Below are positions 45,870-55,234 of a stretch of 64,000 nt of DNA, in pieces. Both the position numbers and the translations under genes were made by a program. Within the stretch, counting starts at the first letter, position 1; each line of letters begins with the position of its first letter. This DNA is from Chthoniobacteraceae bacterium (GTDB lineage: Bacteria > Verrucomicrobiota > Verrucomicrobiia > Chthoniobacterales > Chthoniobacteraceae). The notes beneath the pieces were generated by a model. The model had not been told where the DNA came from, ran no database searches, and saw only the letters and a list, made by a program, of their open reading frames with translations. The DNA is taken from positions 17,097 to 81,096 of the forward strand of contig CANFTB010000019.1 in assembly GCA_947449735.1 (NCBI GenBank), written 5' to 3'.

Positions 45870-46657
45870 AAGTAACCTTTATCGGAGCCGGCCCGGGAGC
45901 GGCCGATCTTATCACCGTGCGTGGCGCCAGGGCCCTCGCGGAAGCGAACCTCGTGCTTTATGCCGGATCTCTGGTGAGCAAGGACATGCTGGTACACTGC
46001 GGCCCTCAAGCCGTGATCATGGACACTGCGGGAATGAACCTGGAGGAGCAGGTAGCGGAGTATGTACGTGCCAAAGCGGCAGGATGGAACGTTGCCAGAC
46101 TGCATTCCGGCGACCCAGCCATTTACGGAGCCATCAGCGAGCAAATGCGGGCCCTGGAGGAATTGGACATCTCTTACGAAGTGATCCCCGGAGTATCCTC
46201 CTTCACAGCGTCCGCTGCAGTTTTGAGGGCCTCCCTCACCCGGCCGGAGGTTTCGCAGACAATCATCATCACGCGTGCCGACGGACGCGCTTCGGCTGTC
46301 CCCGAAAAGGAATCCCTGGCTTCACTGGCCGCTCACGAATCAAGCCTCGCGATTTTTCTGTCCGGTGCGTCCCTTTCAAAAGTGGTCGAGGAATTGCTTT
46401 CAAAACTTCCCGGCACCACCCCTGCTGCGTTGGTGTGCAAGGCGAGTTGGCCGCAGGAAAAGCACCACACGGCAACCCTCGACACGCTCCTGGACGGGCT
46501 CTCCCAGGATGATTGGCGTCTTTCGACGATGCTTCTCGTAGGAGAGGCTCTGGCAAGCACGCCGGGAGCGCACTCGCGGCTATACAGTCCCGGATATTCG
46601 CACCGTTTCCGTAAAGCCTCCCGCGAAGCCCGGGAACCTTTGAGTCGCACTCCATGA
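45866..46657 (+). CDS. cbiF: Cobalt-precorrin-4 C11-methyltransferase
   Basis: 263 residues. FIGAGPGAADLITVRGARAL (5-24), VLYAGSLV, ARLHSGDPAIYGAISEQM (about 76-93) and IPGVSSFTASAA are close to the CbiF/CobM consensus. It methylates C11 of cobalt-precorrin-4. The GDP motif is intact in this methylase. Translation is coupled to cbiL and cbiG by four-base overlaps. Confidence 0.95.
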   Translation: MKVTFIGAGPGAADLITVRGARALAEANLVLYAGSLVSKDMLVHCGPQAVIMDTAGMNLEEQVAEYVRAKAAGWNVARLHSGDPAIYGAISEQMRALEELDISYEVIPGVSSFTASAAVLRASLTRPEVSQTIIITRADGRASAVPEKESLASLAAHESSLAIFLSGASLSKVVEELLSKLPGTTPAALVCKASWPQEKHHTATLDTLLDGLSQDDWRLSTMLLVGEALASTPGAHSRLYSPGYSHRFRKASREAREPLSRTP

Positions 46658-47448
46658 CAGGCTCGGCCTCCAATCCCATCGCTATCTGGATTATCAGGGA
46701 GTCCGCCAGGCCGGCCGCCCAAAGGCTTGCCGAGTTTCTTGGAGCCACGGTTTACCCTGATCCGTTTTCAGGCGAGGATGAACCCGGGCGCAACCGGCTC
46801 GCGTTTGCCGAGGTGTTTCCAAAATTCAGACAGTGGGTGCTGGTCATGGCCAGCGGAATCGCGACCCGTTATCTGGCCGGCCTGCCTGCGAACAAGCTGA
46901 CCGATCCAGCAGTCATTATTGTGGACGAGGCACTTCGCTTTGCCATCCCCGTTTTAGGAGGCCACGAAGGCGGCGCAAACGCTCTTGCGTATGCGGTTGC
47001 AAGACACACAGGAGCGACACCGGTCATCACCACTGCCACGGAAGCTCTGAAACCTCTTACCATAGGCATTGGCTGCCGCAAGGGAATGAGCGCAGCCCGG
47101 ATCGACTCTGCCGTTCAGCGCGCCCTTTCGTTGGCGGCGGCAGATTTGACCTCCGTCCGCGAGGCGGCCACCGTCGACATCAAAGCCCTCGAGCCAGGAC
47201 TTTTGGAGTGGCTTGAGTCACGGCAGATTCCACTTCGCGTTTTCTCGTCCCACCAGATCTCAGAACGCCCTCTCACCTCAACTCCATCACACTGGGTGCG
47301 CACCAACACAGGACTCGCCGGGGTTTGCGAGCCCTGCGCACTGCTCGCCTCCCCCCGGGGAGCGCTTCTTGTACCGAAACTCGCGACCGCCGGTGTCACC
47401 GTCGCAATCGTCTCCGACTCCGCCGCGTCCCTCCCCTTTACCCTATGA
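46654..47448 (+). CDS. cbiG: Short cobalt-precorrin-5A hydrolase lacking the middle domain
   Basis: 264 residues, while CbiG is usually 330-360. The N-terminal CbiG domain (about 8-128) is present with MASGIATRYLAGL, LGGHEGGANALA and PVITTATEA. Directly afterwards the C-terminal CobE-like domain starts with LTIGIGCRKGMSAARIDSA (from about 131). The middle domain of about 90 residues is absent. CbiG opens the lactone ring and releases the C20 fragment as acetaldehyde. A functional two-domain form is possible since reading frame and flanks are clean. Overlaps neighbours by four bases. Confidence 0.9.
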   Translation: MTGSASNPIAIWIIRESARPAAQRLAEFLGATVYPDPFSGEDEPGRNRLAFAEVFPKFRQWVLVMASGIATRYLAGLPANKLTDPAVIIVDEALRFAIPVLGGHEGGANALAYAVARHTGATPVITTATEALKPLTIGIGCRKGMSAARIDSAVQRALSLAAADLTSVREAATVDIKALEPGLLEWLESRQIPLRVFSSHQISERPLTSTPSHWVRTNTGLAGVCEPCALLASPRGALLVPKLATAGVTVAIVSDSAASLPFTL

Positions 47449-48992
47449 ACGGCCATCTCAATCTGGTTTCCGTCGGCCCGGGATCCGCAGAACTGATTCC
47501 GCCAATGGCAATGCATGCGCTGCAGCAGAGCGATGCGATCGTCGGCTACGACCTTTACCTCAAATGGATCCAGCCTTGGATTGAAGGAAAGGAGATCCAC
47601 ACCCTTCCTCTGACGCAGGAGCGCGAACGGGCCGCTTTGGCGCTGAATCTTGCCCGGGCAGGAAAGCGTGTGAGCCTTGTCTCAAGCGGCGACATTGGAG
47701 TGTACGGTCTAGCACCACTGGTCTTCGAGATGCTCGAACCGGCAGAGCGAACCGAGATCCAGATGATACCTGGGATTACGGCGGCACAAAGCTGCGCCTC
47801 TTTGCTTGGAGCGCCGCTCGGCCACGATTTCGCCACCCTTTCCCTCTCAGACCTGCTCTGTCCATGGCCTTGGATTGAGCACAGGGCGAGGCACATTGCC
47901 CAAGCCGATCTCGCGCTGGTATTGTACAACGTGCAGAGCCAGGCACGACAGGAGGGAGTCTACCGAATCCTCGACCTCCTTCTGGAACACCGTCCAGGCG
48001 GGACTTGGTGCGGCATAGTCAGGAATGCCTACCGGGAGGATTCCAGCACGGAAATCTGCACGCTGGAAGAGCTGCGACAAAAGAGATTCGACATGCTGAC
48101 CTCCCTGGTGATCGGCACGCGTTTCACCAAAAAAACAGGCCGATTCCTATACGCCCCGAGAGGCTATCATGGGTGGGATACCGCCTTGAATCCGACGCCT
48201 CAAGCCGTTTGGTTTTTCACAGGCACCCGTGATGGAAACCTCCTCGCTAATGCCTGCGCTCAATCCGGAGTTCCAACGGTGGTTTCCGTCGCAAGCAACC
48301 ACGGGGCAGTTCAAGCCCGGGAGCATTCGCCTACATCTTACGTAGTCACCGGACGGATCGGCGAACCTGCGAGGCGCAAACTTCTGCAGGCATCCGGGGC
48401 CCGCGCGGTGGTTGACGCAACCCACCCATTTGCCACCCAGATCTCACGACAATTGATCCGGATCTGCTCCGAACTCGGCATTCCATACCTGCGCTTCGAG
48501 CGCCCGCAGCAAACGGAGTGCGCGGATGTTCAAATCGTTCCGGACATCCCGTCCGCTGCCCGAGAGGCCGTCCGGCTGGGCAAACGTATTTTTCTCTCAA
48601 CGGGCGTGAAGGACCTTTCCTCGTTCACTTCTGCGGAGGCCGAGAAAAAGGCGCTCTGGTTTGCACGGGTGACTCCAGCTCCCGATTCGCTTGAGCGCGC
48701 CATGCGTGCAGGAATCCCGGCGGCAAGACTCTGCGCCATGCAGGGCCCCTTTTCCGAGGATGTAAACAAAACGCTTTGGCAAGAGTGGAAAATCGACTGC
48801 GTCGTGACAAAAGAGTCTGGCGAAACGGGGGGACTCCCCTCCAAAATTGAGGCAGCCCGAGCTCTCGGCATTCCCATCCTCGTGGTGGCGAGACCTGAGA
48901 TGCAATACCCCGAAGCAACTTCACGTTTTGAAGAGGTTGAAACGTGGGTTTCCAAGCTTTCAGCCTCCTCCACGCAAACATCCCTCCACTGA
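47445..48992 (+). CDS. cbiH-cbiJ: Fusion of cobalt-factor III C17-methyltransferase and cobalt-precorrin-6A reductase
   Basis: 515 residues from the ATG at 47445, four-base overlap with cbiG. A longer in-frame start at 47325 lies within cbiG and is disfavoured. Residues 1-245 are CbiH/CobJ: VSVGPGSAELIPPMA, SLVSSGDIGVYGLA and IPGITAAQSCASLLGAPLGH. Residues about 250-515 are CbiJ/CobK: WFFTGTRDGN, VVDATHPFATQISRQ (about 326-340), FLSTGVKDLSSF and a late VVTKESG. The first domain contracts the ring at C17; the second reduces precorrin-6A. This is the last of the overlapping corrin genes; a 50-base gap follows. Confidence 0.93.
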   Translation: MNGHLNLVSVGPGSAELIPPMAMHALQQSDAIVGYDLYLKWIQPWIEGKEIHTLPLTQERERAALALNLARAGKRVSLVSSGDIGVYGLAPLVFEMLEPAERTEIQMIPGITAAQSCASLLGAPLGHDFATLSLSDLLCPWPWIEHRARHIAQADLALVLYNVQSQARQEGVYRILDLLLEHRPGGTWCGIVRNAYREDSSTEICTLEELRQKRFDMLTSLVIGTRFTKKTGRFLYAPRGYHGWDTALNPTPQAVWFFTGTRDGNLLANACAQSGVPTVVSVASNHGAVQAREHSPTSYVVTGRIGEPARRKLLQASGARAVVDATHPFATQISRQLIRICSELGIPYLRFERPQQTECADVQIVPDIPSAAREAVRLGKRIFLSTGVKDLSSFTSAEAEKKALWFARVTPAPDSLERAMRAGIPAARLCAMQGPFSEDVNKTLWQEWKIDCVVTKESGETGGLPSKIEAARALGIPILVVARPEMQYPEATSRFEEVETWVSKLSASSTQTSLH

Positions 48993-49042
48993 GCGAAAGC
49001 GCCATAATTTGAACACGCCCCACATCTAATCCAAATCAACAG

Positions 49043-49675
49043 ATGAAATACAGACCCACACTATCCCGTTGGCTGCCTGCAGGTGCCCTACTCGCCTCCA
49101 TCACCGCAGCAAGCGCCCATCACGCCGAGTTCATGGCCGACAAGCCCTTTGTTCAGGGGTTGAGCATGCCCGTGCACGGCCTGGACCATCTTCTTTCGGC
49201 CCTCACAGTCGGTTTGTTGGCCTCCCAGGCAGCTGGAAACTCACGGTTCAAACTGCCTGTCATTTTTTCCGTGCTCACGCTTCTCGGCGGGTTCCTGAAC
49301 ATCGCAGGAATTTCGCTGCCTGAGCTGTCTGTACCGCTCGCCGCCGGAGTCGCGGCAATGCTTATTTGGTCCGGCTCCGGTGTCGCCGTGGTATCCGCCG
49401 GAACGTGTATCGCCATTCTGGGAGCGACCAACGGACAGGCCTTGCTGCAGTCTCCTCCCGCGGGCCTTGGGACGGTGGTTTTCGGGTTCGGCTGCCTCTG
49501 TAGCGCGGCGGTCTTGTGCGCCCTCGGCTTTCTCTTCGGCCGATTGCTCAAACTCCAGTCCAACCCCTTTGCCAGCCGCATGACCGCAGCCACGCTCTTG
49601 GGTGCTCTCGCTCTGGCGGCAACCTTTCCCTCGATCAATGAAGCCCTGATCCGCCTCATCGAGGCCCCACTTTAA
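49043..49675 (+). CDS. hupE: HupE/UreJ-family metal transporter
   Basis: 210 residues, about six transmembrane helices after a signal-like first segment. The HupE signature PVHGLDHLLSALTVGLL is at about 36-52, preceded by histidines HHAEF after the cleavage region. HupE/UreJ proteins import nickel or cobalt. In this operon cobalt for corrin synthesis is the likely cargo, by context. No separate regulatory RNA was seen in the 50 bases before it, so it probably shares the upstream riboswitch. Confidence 0.88.
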   Translation: MKYRPTLSRWLPAGALLASITAASAHHAEFMADKPFVQGLSMPVHGLDHLLSALTVGLLASQAAGNSRFKLPVIFSVLTLLGGFLNIAGISLPELSVPLAAGVAAMLIWSGSGVAVVSAGTCIAILGATNGQALLQSPPAGLGTVVFGFGCLCSAAVLCALGFLFGRLLKLQSNPFASRMTAATLLGALALAATFPSINEALIRLIEAPL

Positions 49676-49688
49676 ACCCACTATCGTC

Positions 49689-50840
49689 ATGAAGATTCCA
49701 GTCACGATCGTCACCGGCTTCCTCGGCTCCGGAAAAACAACCCTCATTTGCGGCCTGCTCAAAAAGAACCCTGAGCGCAGGCTCGCCGTTCTCGTAAATG
49801 AGTTTGGAGAGGTGTCCGTGGACGGCGCTTTGCTGCGCTCCGCCGGAGAGGAATGCGGCGTGGAGATTCACGATCTCCCGAACGGTTGCATCTGCTGTTC
49901 GGTGAACGACGACTTTGTCCCTGTCATGCGACAGTTGCAGGCACGCAAGCACCAGGTGGACCACGTCATCATTGAAACCTCAGGTCTGGCGCTCCCCCAG
50001 CCGGTCATGAGCGCTCTCAACTGGCCTGAGGTTCGCGCAGACTTCCAACTCGACGCGGTTATCACAGTTGTCGACGTACCCCAGTTAATCGCGGGCGAGC
50101 TCGAGACCGGCAAGCCGGTCCCGGGAGGCGACGCGGCCGAGGCCCCCTCCCACGTGGGCGCGGTCGATGCCATCCTGCTTCAACAACTGGAGAATGCTGA
50201 CGTCGTGGTACTGAACAAGATCGACGATGTGTCGGAGGACCAGCTTCTTGCCGCTGAGGAGGCAATACGGGCAAGAGCTCCTAAGGTGCGCTTCATGGAA
50301 CTTGCGTACCACGCCCAGCTCGACACGCGTCTGTGCATGGGGCTGCATCTCCATGACGACGCCCCTCCTCCTGCGCACGAGCACGGCCATCACCATGGAC
50401 ACCATCACGGTCCGCTGCACCAGATGCCTGCGGAACTCGACACACCCATCAGCGACCAAACTCAATTTGACGGCCATGTCCACAGCGGGTTGAGCTCCCA
50501 CGAGCACGGAGAGGAAACCCACGAACACTTCCACGGGCACGACCCCGGATGGCAGTCGTTCGTTCTCCGAACCTCCGAGCCGCAGGATGCCGATACGATC
50601 AAGCGTGCGGTTGCCGAGGTTGCCCTCCGGCAGCCTGTTCTCAGGGCGAAAGGCCACGTCGCCATTCCGGGAAAACACCACGCCCTGGTGCTCCAGGCCG
50701 TCCGGGCCCGCGTCCAGACATACTACGACGCGCACGATCATGCCCCCGACAAGTCTTCTGTCGTTTTCATCGGCTACCACCCGAAGCGCGATCTAGTGGC
50801 AGAGACCCTGCACGAAATTACTGGAACGCACTGGGAGTAG
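49689..50840 (+). CDS. cobW: CobW-family GTPase, probable cobalt chaperone
   Basis: 383 residues. P-loop GFLGSGKTT (about 9-17), VNEFGEV, the CICC metal-binding motif (about 73-76), and NKIDD (about 176) define the COG0523 family. Two histidine-rich stretches at about 222-241 (HEHGHHHGHHHG) and 264-282 would hold metal ions. The C-terminal CobW_C domain follows. These GTPases deliver metals; in cobalamin operons CobW is taken to handle cobalt. It lies 13 bases after hupE and 31 before cobN. Confidence 0.93.
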   Translation: MKIPVTIVTGFLGSGKTTLICGLLKKNPERRLAVLVNEFGEVSVDGALLRSAGEECGVEIHDLPNGCICCSVNDDFVPVMRQLQARKHQVDHVIIETSGLALPQPVMSALNWPEVRADFQLDAVITVVDVPQLIAGELETGKPVPGGDAAEAPSHVGAVDAILLQQLENADVVVLNKIDDVSEDQLLAAEEAIRARAPKVRFMELAYHAQLDTRLCMGLHLHDDAPPPAHEHGHHHGHHHGPLHQMPAELDTPISDQTQFDGHVHSGLSSHEHGEETHEHFHGHDPGWQSFVLRTSEPQDADTIKRAVAEVALRQPVLRAKGHVAIPGKHHALVLQAVRARVQTYYDAHDHAPDKSSVVFIGYHPKRDLVAETLHEITGTHWE

Positions 50841-50871
50841 GCCGACCGTCGCCCGGACCTGATTTATTGCT

Positions 50872-53800
50872 TTGCACTGGGTTGGCTCACAGGCAGGCGG
50901 CTTGGACGCCGAAAGGGACCTCGTTCTTAGCGAGCAGACTCCGGGGGAAATCGTTTTCCTCAGCGCGGCCGACACGGATCTAACCGCGGCCGCGTCCTGG
51001 GTGGGGAACTTTGCTAACCGCCTCCGCCTGAGTCATGCAGGGCCGCTCCGGCAGCCGGTCGCCGCCGATCATTTTGTCCGTCAGGTCGCAGCCGGTTCGA
51101 AACTCGTTGTGGCCAGACTGCTCGGTGGCCGCGCGTACTTCCCCCACCTGTTGCAGGCATTTGCCGACCTCCGAGACTGCGTCCAGAGGCCTAGGATGCT
51201 GTTTGTCTCCGCCACGGAAGCAGAGGACGCGGAGCTCGCCTCACTCTGCGATTTCACCCCCGAGGTGCAACAAACACTCCACGCGCTGCTGCAGACAGGA
51301 GGAACAGAAAACCTCCAATCTGCGGCCGCCTTTCTTGATTTGCTTTTAAGCTGGGACGGCACCGGCTTGCTCAAGTTCCCGAAGGTGGAGCCAGCCTCCG
51401 CCTTCGGATGGTCGAGGGAACCCGATGACGCGGCAGATGCGGGACGCGTTTGGATCACCTACTACCGGGCATGGCACCAGACCGGAGACACGGAGGTTGT
51501 CGACACCCTAACTTCTGCGCTTCAAGCCTCCGGTTTGAATGTGGGAACCTTTTACTGCCAGTCGCTCAGGGAGCCCGAGGTCCAGAAGGAGCTCAGCAGA
51601 AAGGCCGCCGTCTCGAAGCCCGACGTGTTGATCACCCTTCAAAGTTTTGCGATCGGCGCACCCGGCGCCGACGCCGGAACATTTCCCGGTTCGTTAGGGT
51701 GTCCGGTTCTGCAGGTCGTTGTGTCCTCCAATCCGAAGGCAGCCTGGGAGGAAAGTGCGTCGGGACTTACACCTTCGGAGACTGCGATTCAGGCGGCACT
51801 CCCTGAACTGGATGGCCGAATTTTTACCACTGTGGCGGGTTTCAAGGAGGCGCACGTCTGGATTGCAGATGCCCAGTGCTTTTTGAAACGCCTCAAGTCT
51901 GAGAATCGACAGATCGATTTTGTGGCGAGTATCGCCAAGAACTGGATTTATCTCCGCCGGACCAGCAACAACAAAAAAAAGATCGCCATCATCCTCGCCA
52001 ATTATCCCAACCGAGATGGACGCATTGGCAACGGCGTGGGTCTGGACACCCCCGCAAGCTGTGTCGCAATCCTCAAAGCGCTGGCGCAGGAAGGATATGA
52101 TACGGGCCCTGTTCCGGCAGACGGTCAAACCCTGATGCGCTTGCTGACTTCCGGAATCACAAACGACGAGGATGCGTCATACGGAAAGCCATCCACGCAG
52201 TGGATCAACAGTTCGGCCGTGGTAAATGCCATCGCCGCCTGGCCCGAAAAAACCTCACAGGCAATTGAGCAACACTGGCCGGAGCCAATGCCCGAGATCA
52301 TTCCCGTGGCAGGATTGCAGATGCGGAACGTCTTTGTCGGAATCCAACCACCGCGGGGCTTTTCTCTTCAAACACAGGCGATTTACCACAGCCCTGACCT
52401 GCCACCACCTCCGCAGTATATTGCTTTCTATCAATGGATTCGAGAGGAGTTCAAAGCCGACGCCGTTGTTCACCTTGGAAAGCACGGCAACCTGGAATGG
52501 CTCCCGGGACGGTCGATTGCCCTCGGGCCTGATGATTATCCCCGCCTCTGTCTGGGCACCCTACCGCATCTGTATCCCTTCATCGTCAACAATCCCGGCG
52601 AGGGCACTCAGGCGAAGCGTCGTACCGGCGCTGTCATCATCGACCACCTCACCCCGCCGCTCACCCGCGCCGGGCTGTATGGTCAGATGGAGCAAATGGA
52701 GCGTCTTCTCGAAGAGCACGGACACTGTGTGGCACTTTATCCGAAGCGCGCGGCTGAGCTTGAAGCCGAAATGGAGGATCTGCTCAACGGTGCCTCGTGG
52801 AAAAAGGACCTTCCCTCGGGCGGCAGTTCCATCGAGGAAGTGGCGGGTTTTTTATGCGAATTGAAGGAGAGCCAGATCCGTTCAGGGCTTCACGTATTCG
52901 GCAAACAACCAGACCAAGCAAAGGCCGTTGATTTCATACTGAGCGTTCTTCGACTGCCCAGCGCTGGACGCACAAGCCTGTACGATGCCCTTCTAGGGGA
53001 ACCCGTGGTCCTTGATTTATTGTCTCCGGGCCAGAGGGACGCACTACATTTGAAAGCGCAGACGTGGGTGGAACGTTGCCTTTCAGGTGAACCGCATGCG
53101 CAGGAATCCGCTGAACTCGAGAATTTAAGGAACCTTGTCCTCAACCAGCTTTCGCCCCTGCTTGCGCGAACAGAGGACGAGATGCGCAGCCTTCTGGCGG
53201 GTCTTCGAGGCGAGTTCATCGCGCCCGGCCCTGCAGGAGCCCCAACACGAGGAAGAATCGACGTACTCCCTACCGGCCGGAACTTTTATGCCCTCGACCC
53301 GAGGACCGTTCCGACCCCGACGGCATGGCGCTGTGGAAAGGCTCTGGCAGAGGCACTTCTAAAAAGACATTTTCAGGACCACGGTGAACCGCTGCTTACC
53401 CTGGCGCTGGTGGTCTGGGGAACCTCCAACATGCGGACAGGCGGTGACGATCTCGCACAGGCACTATGGCTCTGGGGATGTGAGCCTGTTTGGGAGGACA
53501 ACTCCGGGCGGATCGTGGACTTTAAAATCCTTCCGCTTGCGCTCCTGGGACGCCCCAGAGTGGACATCACGGTGCGCATCTCAGGCCTATTTCGCGACGC
53601 CTTTGGAGACACGGTCAAGATGCTTGCCACCATTCCAAAACGCATCGCGGAATTGGACGAGCCTGGGGAGCTTAATCCGGTGCGTGCAAATGTGATGAGG
53701 GAGCGATTGCAGCTCCTCAAATCGGGGTTCACAGAGGCGCAGGCAGACCGCAAGTCGCTGCTCAGAATATTCACATCGGGCCCCGGTTGTTACGGAACAG

Positions 53801-54468
53801 GCCTATTGCCATTGATCGACGCCGGGAACTGGGAATCCAAGGCCGATCTTGCAGAGGTCTTTTTAAAATGGGGACACCATGCAGCCGGCTCCGACGGCCA
53901 GCTCATACCTGAACCCGAGGTGCTGAAGACCCGGTTAAGCCAGATCCAAGCCGTCGCGCAGAACCAGGATAACCGCGAGCATGACATCCTGGACTCGGAC
54001 GATTACTTTCAATTTCAAGGAGGACTTCAAGCTGCCATCGAGCATCTAAAAGGTTCTGCGCCGGCAAACTACCACGGGGACTCGTCCGATCCGAGTGTAC
54101 CCCGGATTCGCTCTCTTGAGGAGGAGATGGTGAGGGTTCTCCATAGCAGGGCGCTGAATCCAAAATGGATTCACGCAATGCAACAACATGGCTACAAGGG
54201 GGCCTTCGAAATGGCCGCAACCATCGACTACCTCTTTGGATACAGTGCGACCACCGGCCTTGTTCGGAACCATCACTTTGAGGCGGTGAGCCAAAGCCTG
54301 CTGATCGACCAGGAGGCTTTTTACAAAGCAAACAATCCGGACGCACTGCGCGAGTCTGTATCCAGAATGCTGGAGGCGGCTCAAAGAGGCCTCTGGTCGG
54401 CGCCATCCATTAGCACCATCGATTCCCTTGAGACGATTCTGCTCTCCCTCGAGGGAGAACGGGAATAA
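50872..54468 (+). CDS. cobN: CobN-type cobaltochelatase large subunit
   Basis: 1198 residues using TTG at 50872. A stop in frame at 50860 leaves little choice, and the resulting start, MHWVGSQAGGLDAERDLVL, lines up with the usual CobN N-terminus. Family motifs include NYPNRDGRIGNGVGLDTPAS, the HLGKHGNLEWLPGRSIAL segment and a late GCYGTGLLPLIDAG. CobN inserts cobalt into hydrogenobyrinate a,c-diamide in the oxygen-dependent pathway with ATPase subunits CobS and CobT, which are not in the window. The cluster is otherwise cobalt-early, so an alternative role (cobalt handling, or insertion into another intermediate) is possible. Confidence 0.92.
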   Translation: MHWVGSQAGGLDAERDLVLSEQTPGEIVFLSAADTDLTAAASWVGNFANRLRLSHAGPLRQPVAADHFVRQVAAGSKLVVARLLGGRAYFPHLLQAFADLRDCVQRPRMLFVSATEAEDAELASLCDFTPEVQQTLHALLQTGGTENLQSAAAFLDLLLSWDGTGLLKFPKVEPASAFGWSREPDDAADAGRVWITYYRAWHQTGDTEVVDTLTSALQASGLNVGTFYCQSLREPEVQKELSRKAAVSKPDVLITLQSFAIGAPGADAGTFPGSLGCPVLQVVVSSNPKAAWEESASGLTPSETAIQAALPELDGRIFTTVAGFKEAHVWIADAQCFLKRLKSENRQIDFVASIAKNWIYLRRTSNNKKKIAIILANYPNRDGRIGNGVGLDTPASCVAILKALAQEGYDTGPVPADGQTLMRLLTSGITNDEDASYGKPSTQWINSSAVVNAIAAWPEKTSQAIEQHWPEPMPEIIPVAGLQMRNVFVGIQPPRGFSLQTQAIYHSPDLPPPPQYIAFYQWIREEFKADAVVHLGKHGNLEWLPGRSIALGPDDYPRLCLGTLPHLYPFIVNNPGEGTQAKRRTGAVIIDHLTPPLTRAGLYGQMEQMERLLEEHGHCVALYPKRAAELEAEMEDLLNGASWKKDLPSGGSSIEEVAGFLCELKESQIRSGLHVFGKQPDQAKAVDFILSVLRLPSAGRTSLYDALLGEPVVLDLLSPGQRDALHLKAQTWVERCLSGEPHAQESAELENLRNLVLNQLSPLLARTEDEMRSLLAGLRGEFIAPGPAGAPTRGRIDVLPTGRNFYALDPRTVPTPTAWRCGKALAEALLKRHFQDHGEPLLTLALVVWGTSNMRTGGDDLAQALWLWGCEPVWEDNSGRIVDFKILPLALLGRPRVDITVRISGLFRDAFGDTVKMLATIPKRIAELDEPGELNPVRANVMRERLQLLKSGFTEAQADRKSLLRIFTSGPGCYGTGLLPLIDAGNWESKADLAEVFLKWGHHAAGSDGQLIPEPEVLKTRLSQIQAVAQNQDNREHDILDSDDYFQFQGGLQAAIEHLKGSAPANYHGDSSDPSVPRIRSLEEEMVRVLHSRALNPKWIHAMQQHGYKGAFEMAATIDYLFGYSATTGLVRNHHFEAVSQSLLIDQEAFYKANNPDALRESVSRMLEAAQRGLWSAPSISTIDSLETILLSLEGERE

Positions 54469-54511
54469 TTTCGCCGGTTTTGAAAGAGCCGCTCGGCGGA
54501 AGCCCACGCAT

Positions 54512-55192
54512 TCACAGACTTGAAGCGGTTGGCAATGGCCCGCCCCGCTGCTGGATAATTCCACGGGCTACGCCCTCGGCAAGCTTCTCCCTGTAGGCCG
54601 GCTGCACAATCTTCAAAGCCTCCGCCGCCGTGGTCATATAACCGCACTCCATCAATACCGCCGGGTTGTGGTTGGTGCGCAGCACGCGAAAGCGCGCGAC
54701 CCGGGCCCCCCGATTCGGGCTGCCTGAGACAGAGGCTAGCACCCGCACCATGCGCTCCGCCATTTGCTTGGATTCGGGAGAGAAGTAGTAGCTCTCAACG
54801 CCCTCAACCTTTTTCCGGCCGGCGTCATTGAAATGAATGCTCACGAACACTGCATTTTCATATTTTTCAGAAATCTCAACTCGACCATCCAGCGGAATGA
54901 AGACATCAGAGCGACGCGTCAGAACGGTGCGAAAACCTGCCGCCCGCAGCTTAGGGGCGATCCTCAGGGTGACATCCAGAGCCATATCCTTTTCGAGAAC
55001 GCCCCGGCGTGTTCGAGTTCCCGAGTCATGCGCGCCGTGACCGGCGTCCAAAACCACCGTCGTGAAGGTACGGCTGGTGTTGCGCACCCCGCCCTCCCGG
55101 GAGCTCGAAGCGCAAGCCGACAACAGCAGCAGCACCAGCGAGGCGCAAAGCAGTTGAATCCTTTGTCTTAAGGGCGGAGCGAATAAATGCAT
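54512..55192 (-). CDS. N-acetylmuramoyl-L-alanine amidase, lipoprotein
   Basis: 226 residues from the ATG at 55192. A longer start at 55234 would add 14 residues before a clean lipoprotein signal: hydrophobic core followed by the lipobox LSAC. The Amidase_3 domain has zinc ligands in LDAGHGAHDSGT, the glutamate in GVLEKDMAL, the histidine in SIHFND and the catalytic glutamate in LMECGYM. It cleaves the amide bond between MurNAc and L-Ala in peptidoglycan. It converges with cobN and is unrelated to that operon. Confidence 0.92.
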   Translation of the reverse strand: MHLFAPPLRQRIQLLCASLVLLLLSACASSSREGGVRNTSRTFTTVVLDAGHGAHDSGTRTRRGVLEKDMALDVTLRIAPKLRAAGFRTVLTRRSDVFIPLDGRVEISEKYENAVFVSIHFNDAGRKKVEGVESYYFSPESKQMAERMVRVLASVSGSPNRGARVARFRVLRTNHNPAVLMECGYMTTAAEALKIVQPAYREKLAEGVARGIIQQRGGPLPTASSL

Positions 55193-55234
55193 GAGCGGTC
55201 CTGTCACTTGAAAGCTGGTGTTAGAATACATCAA

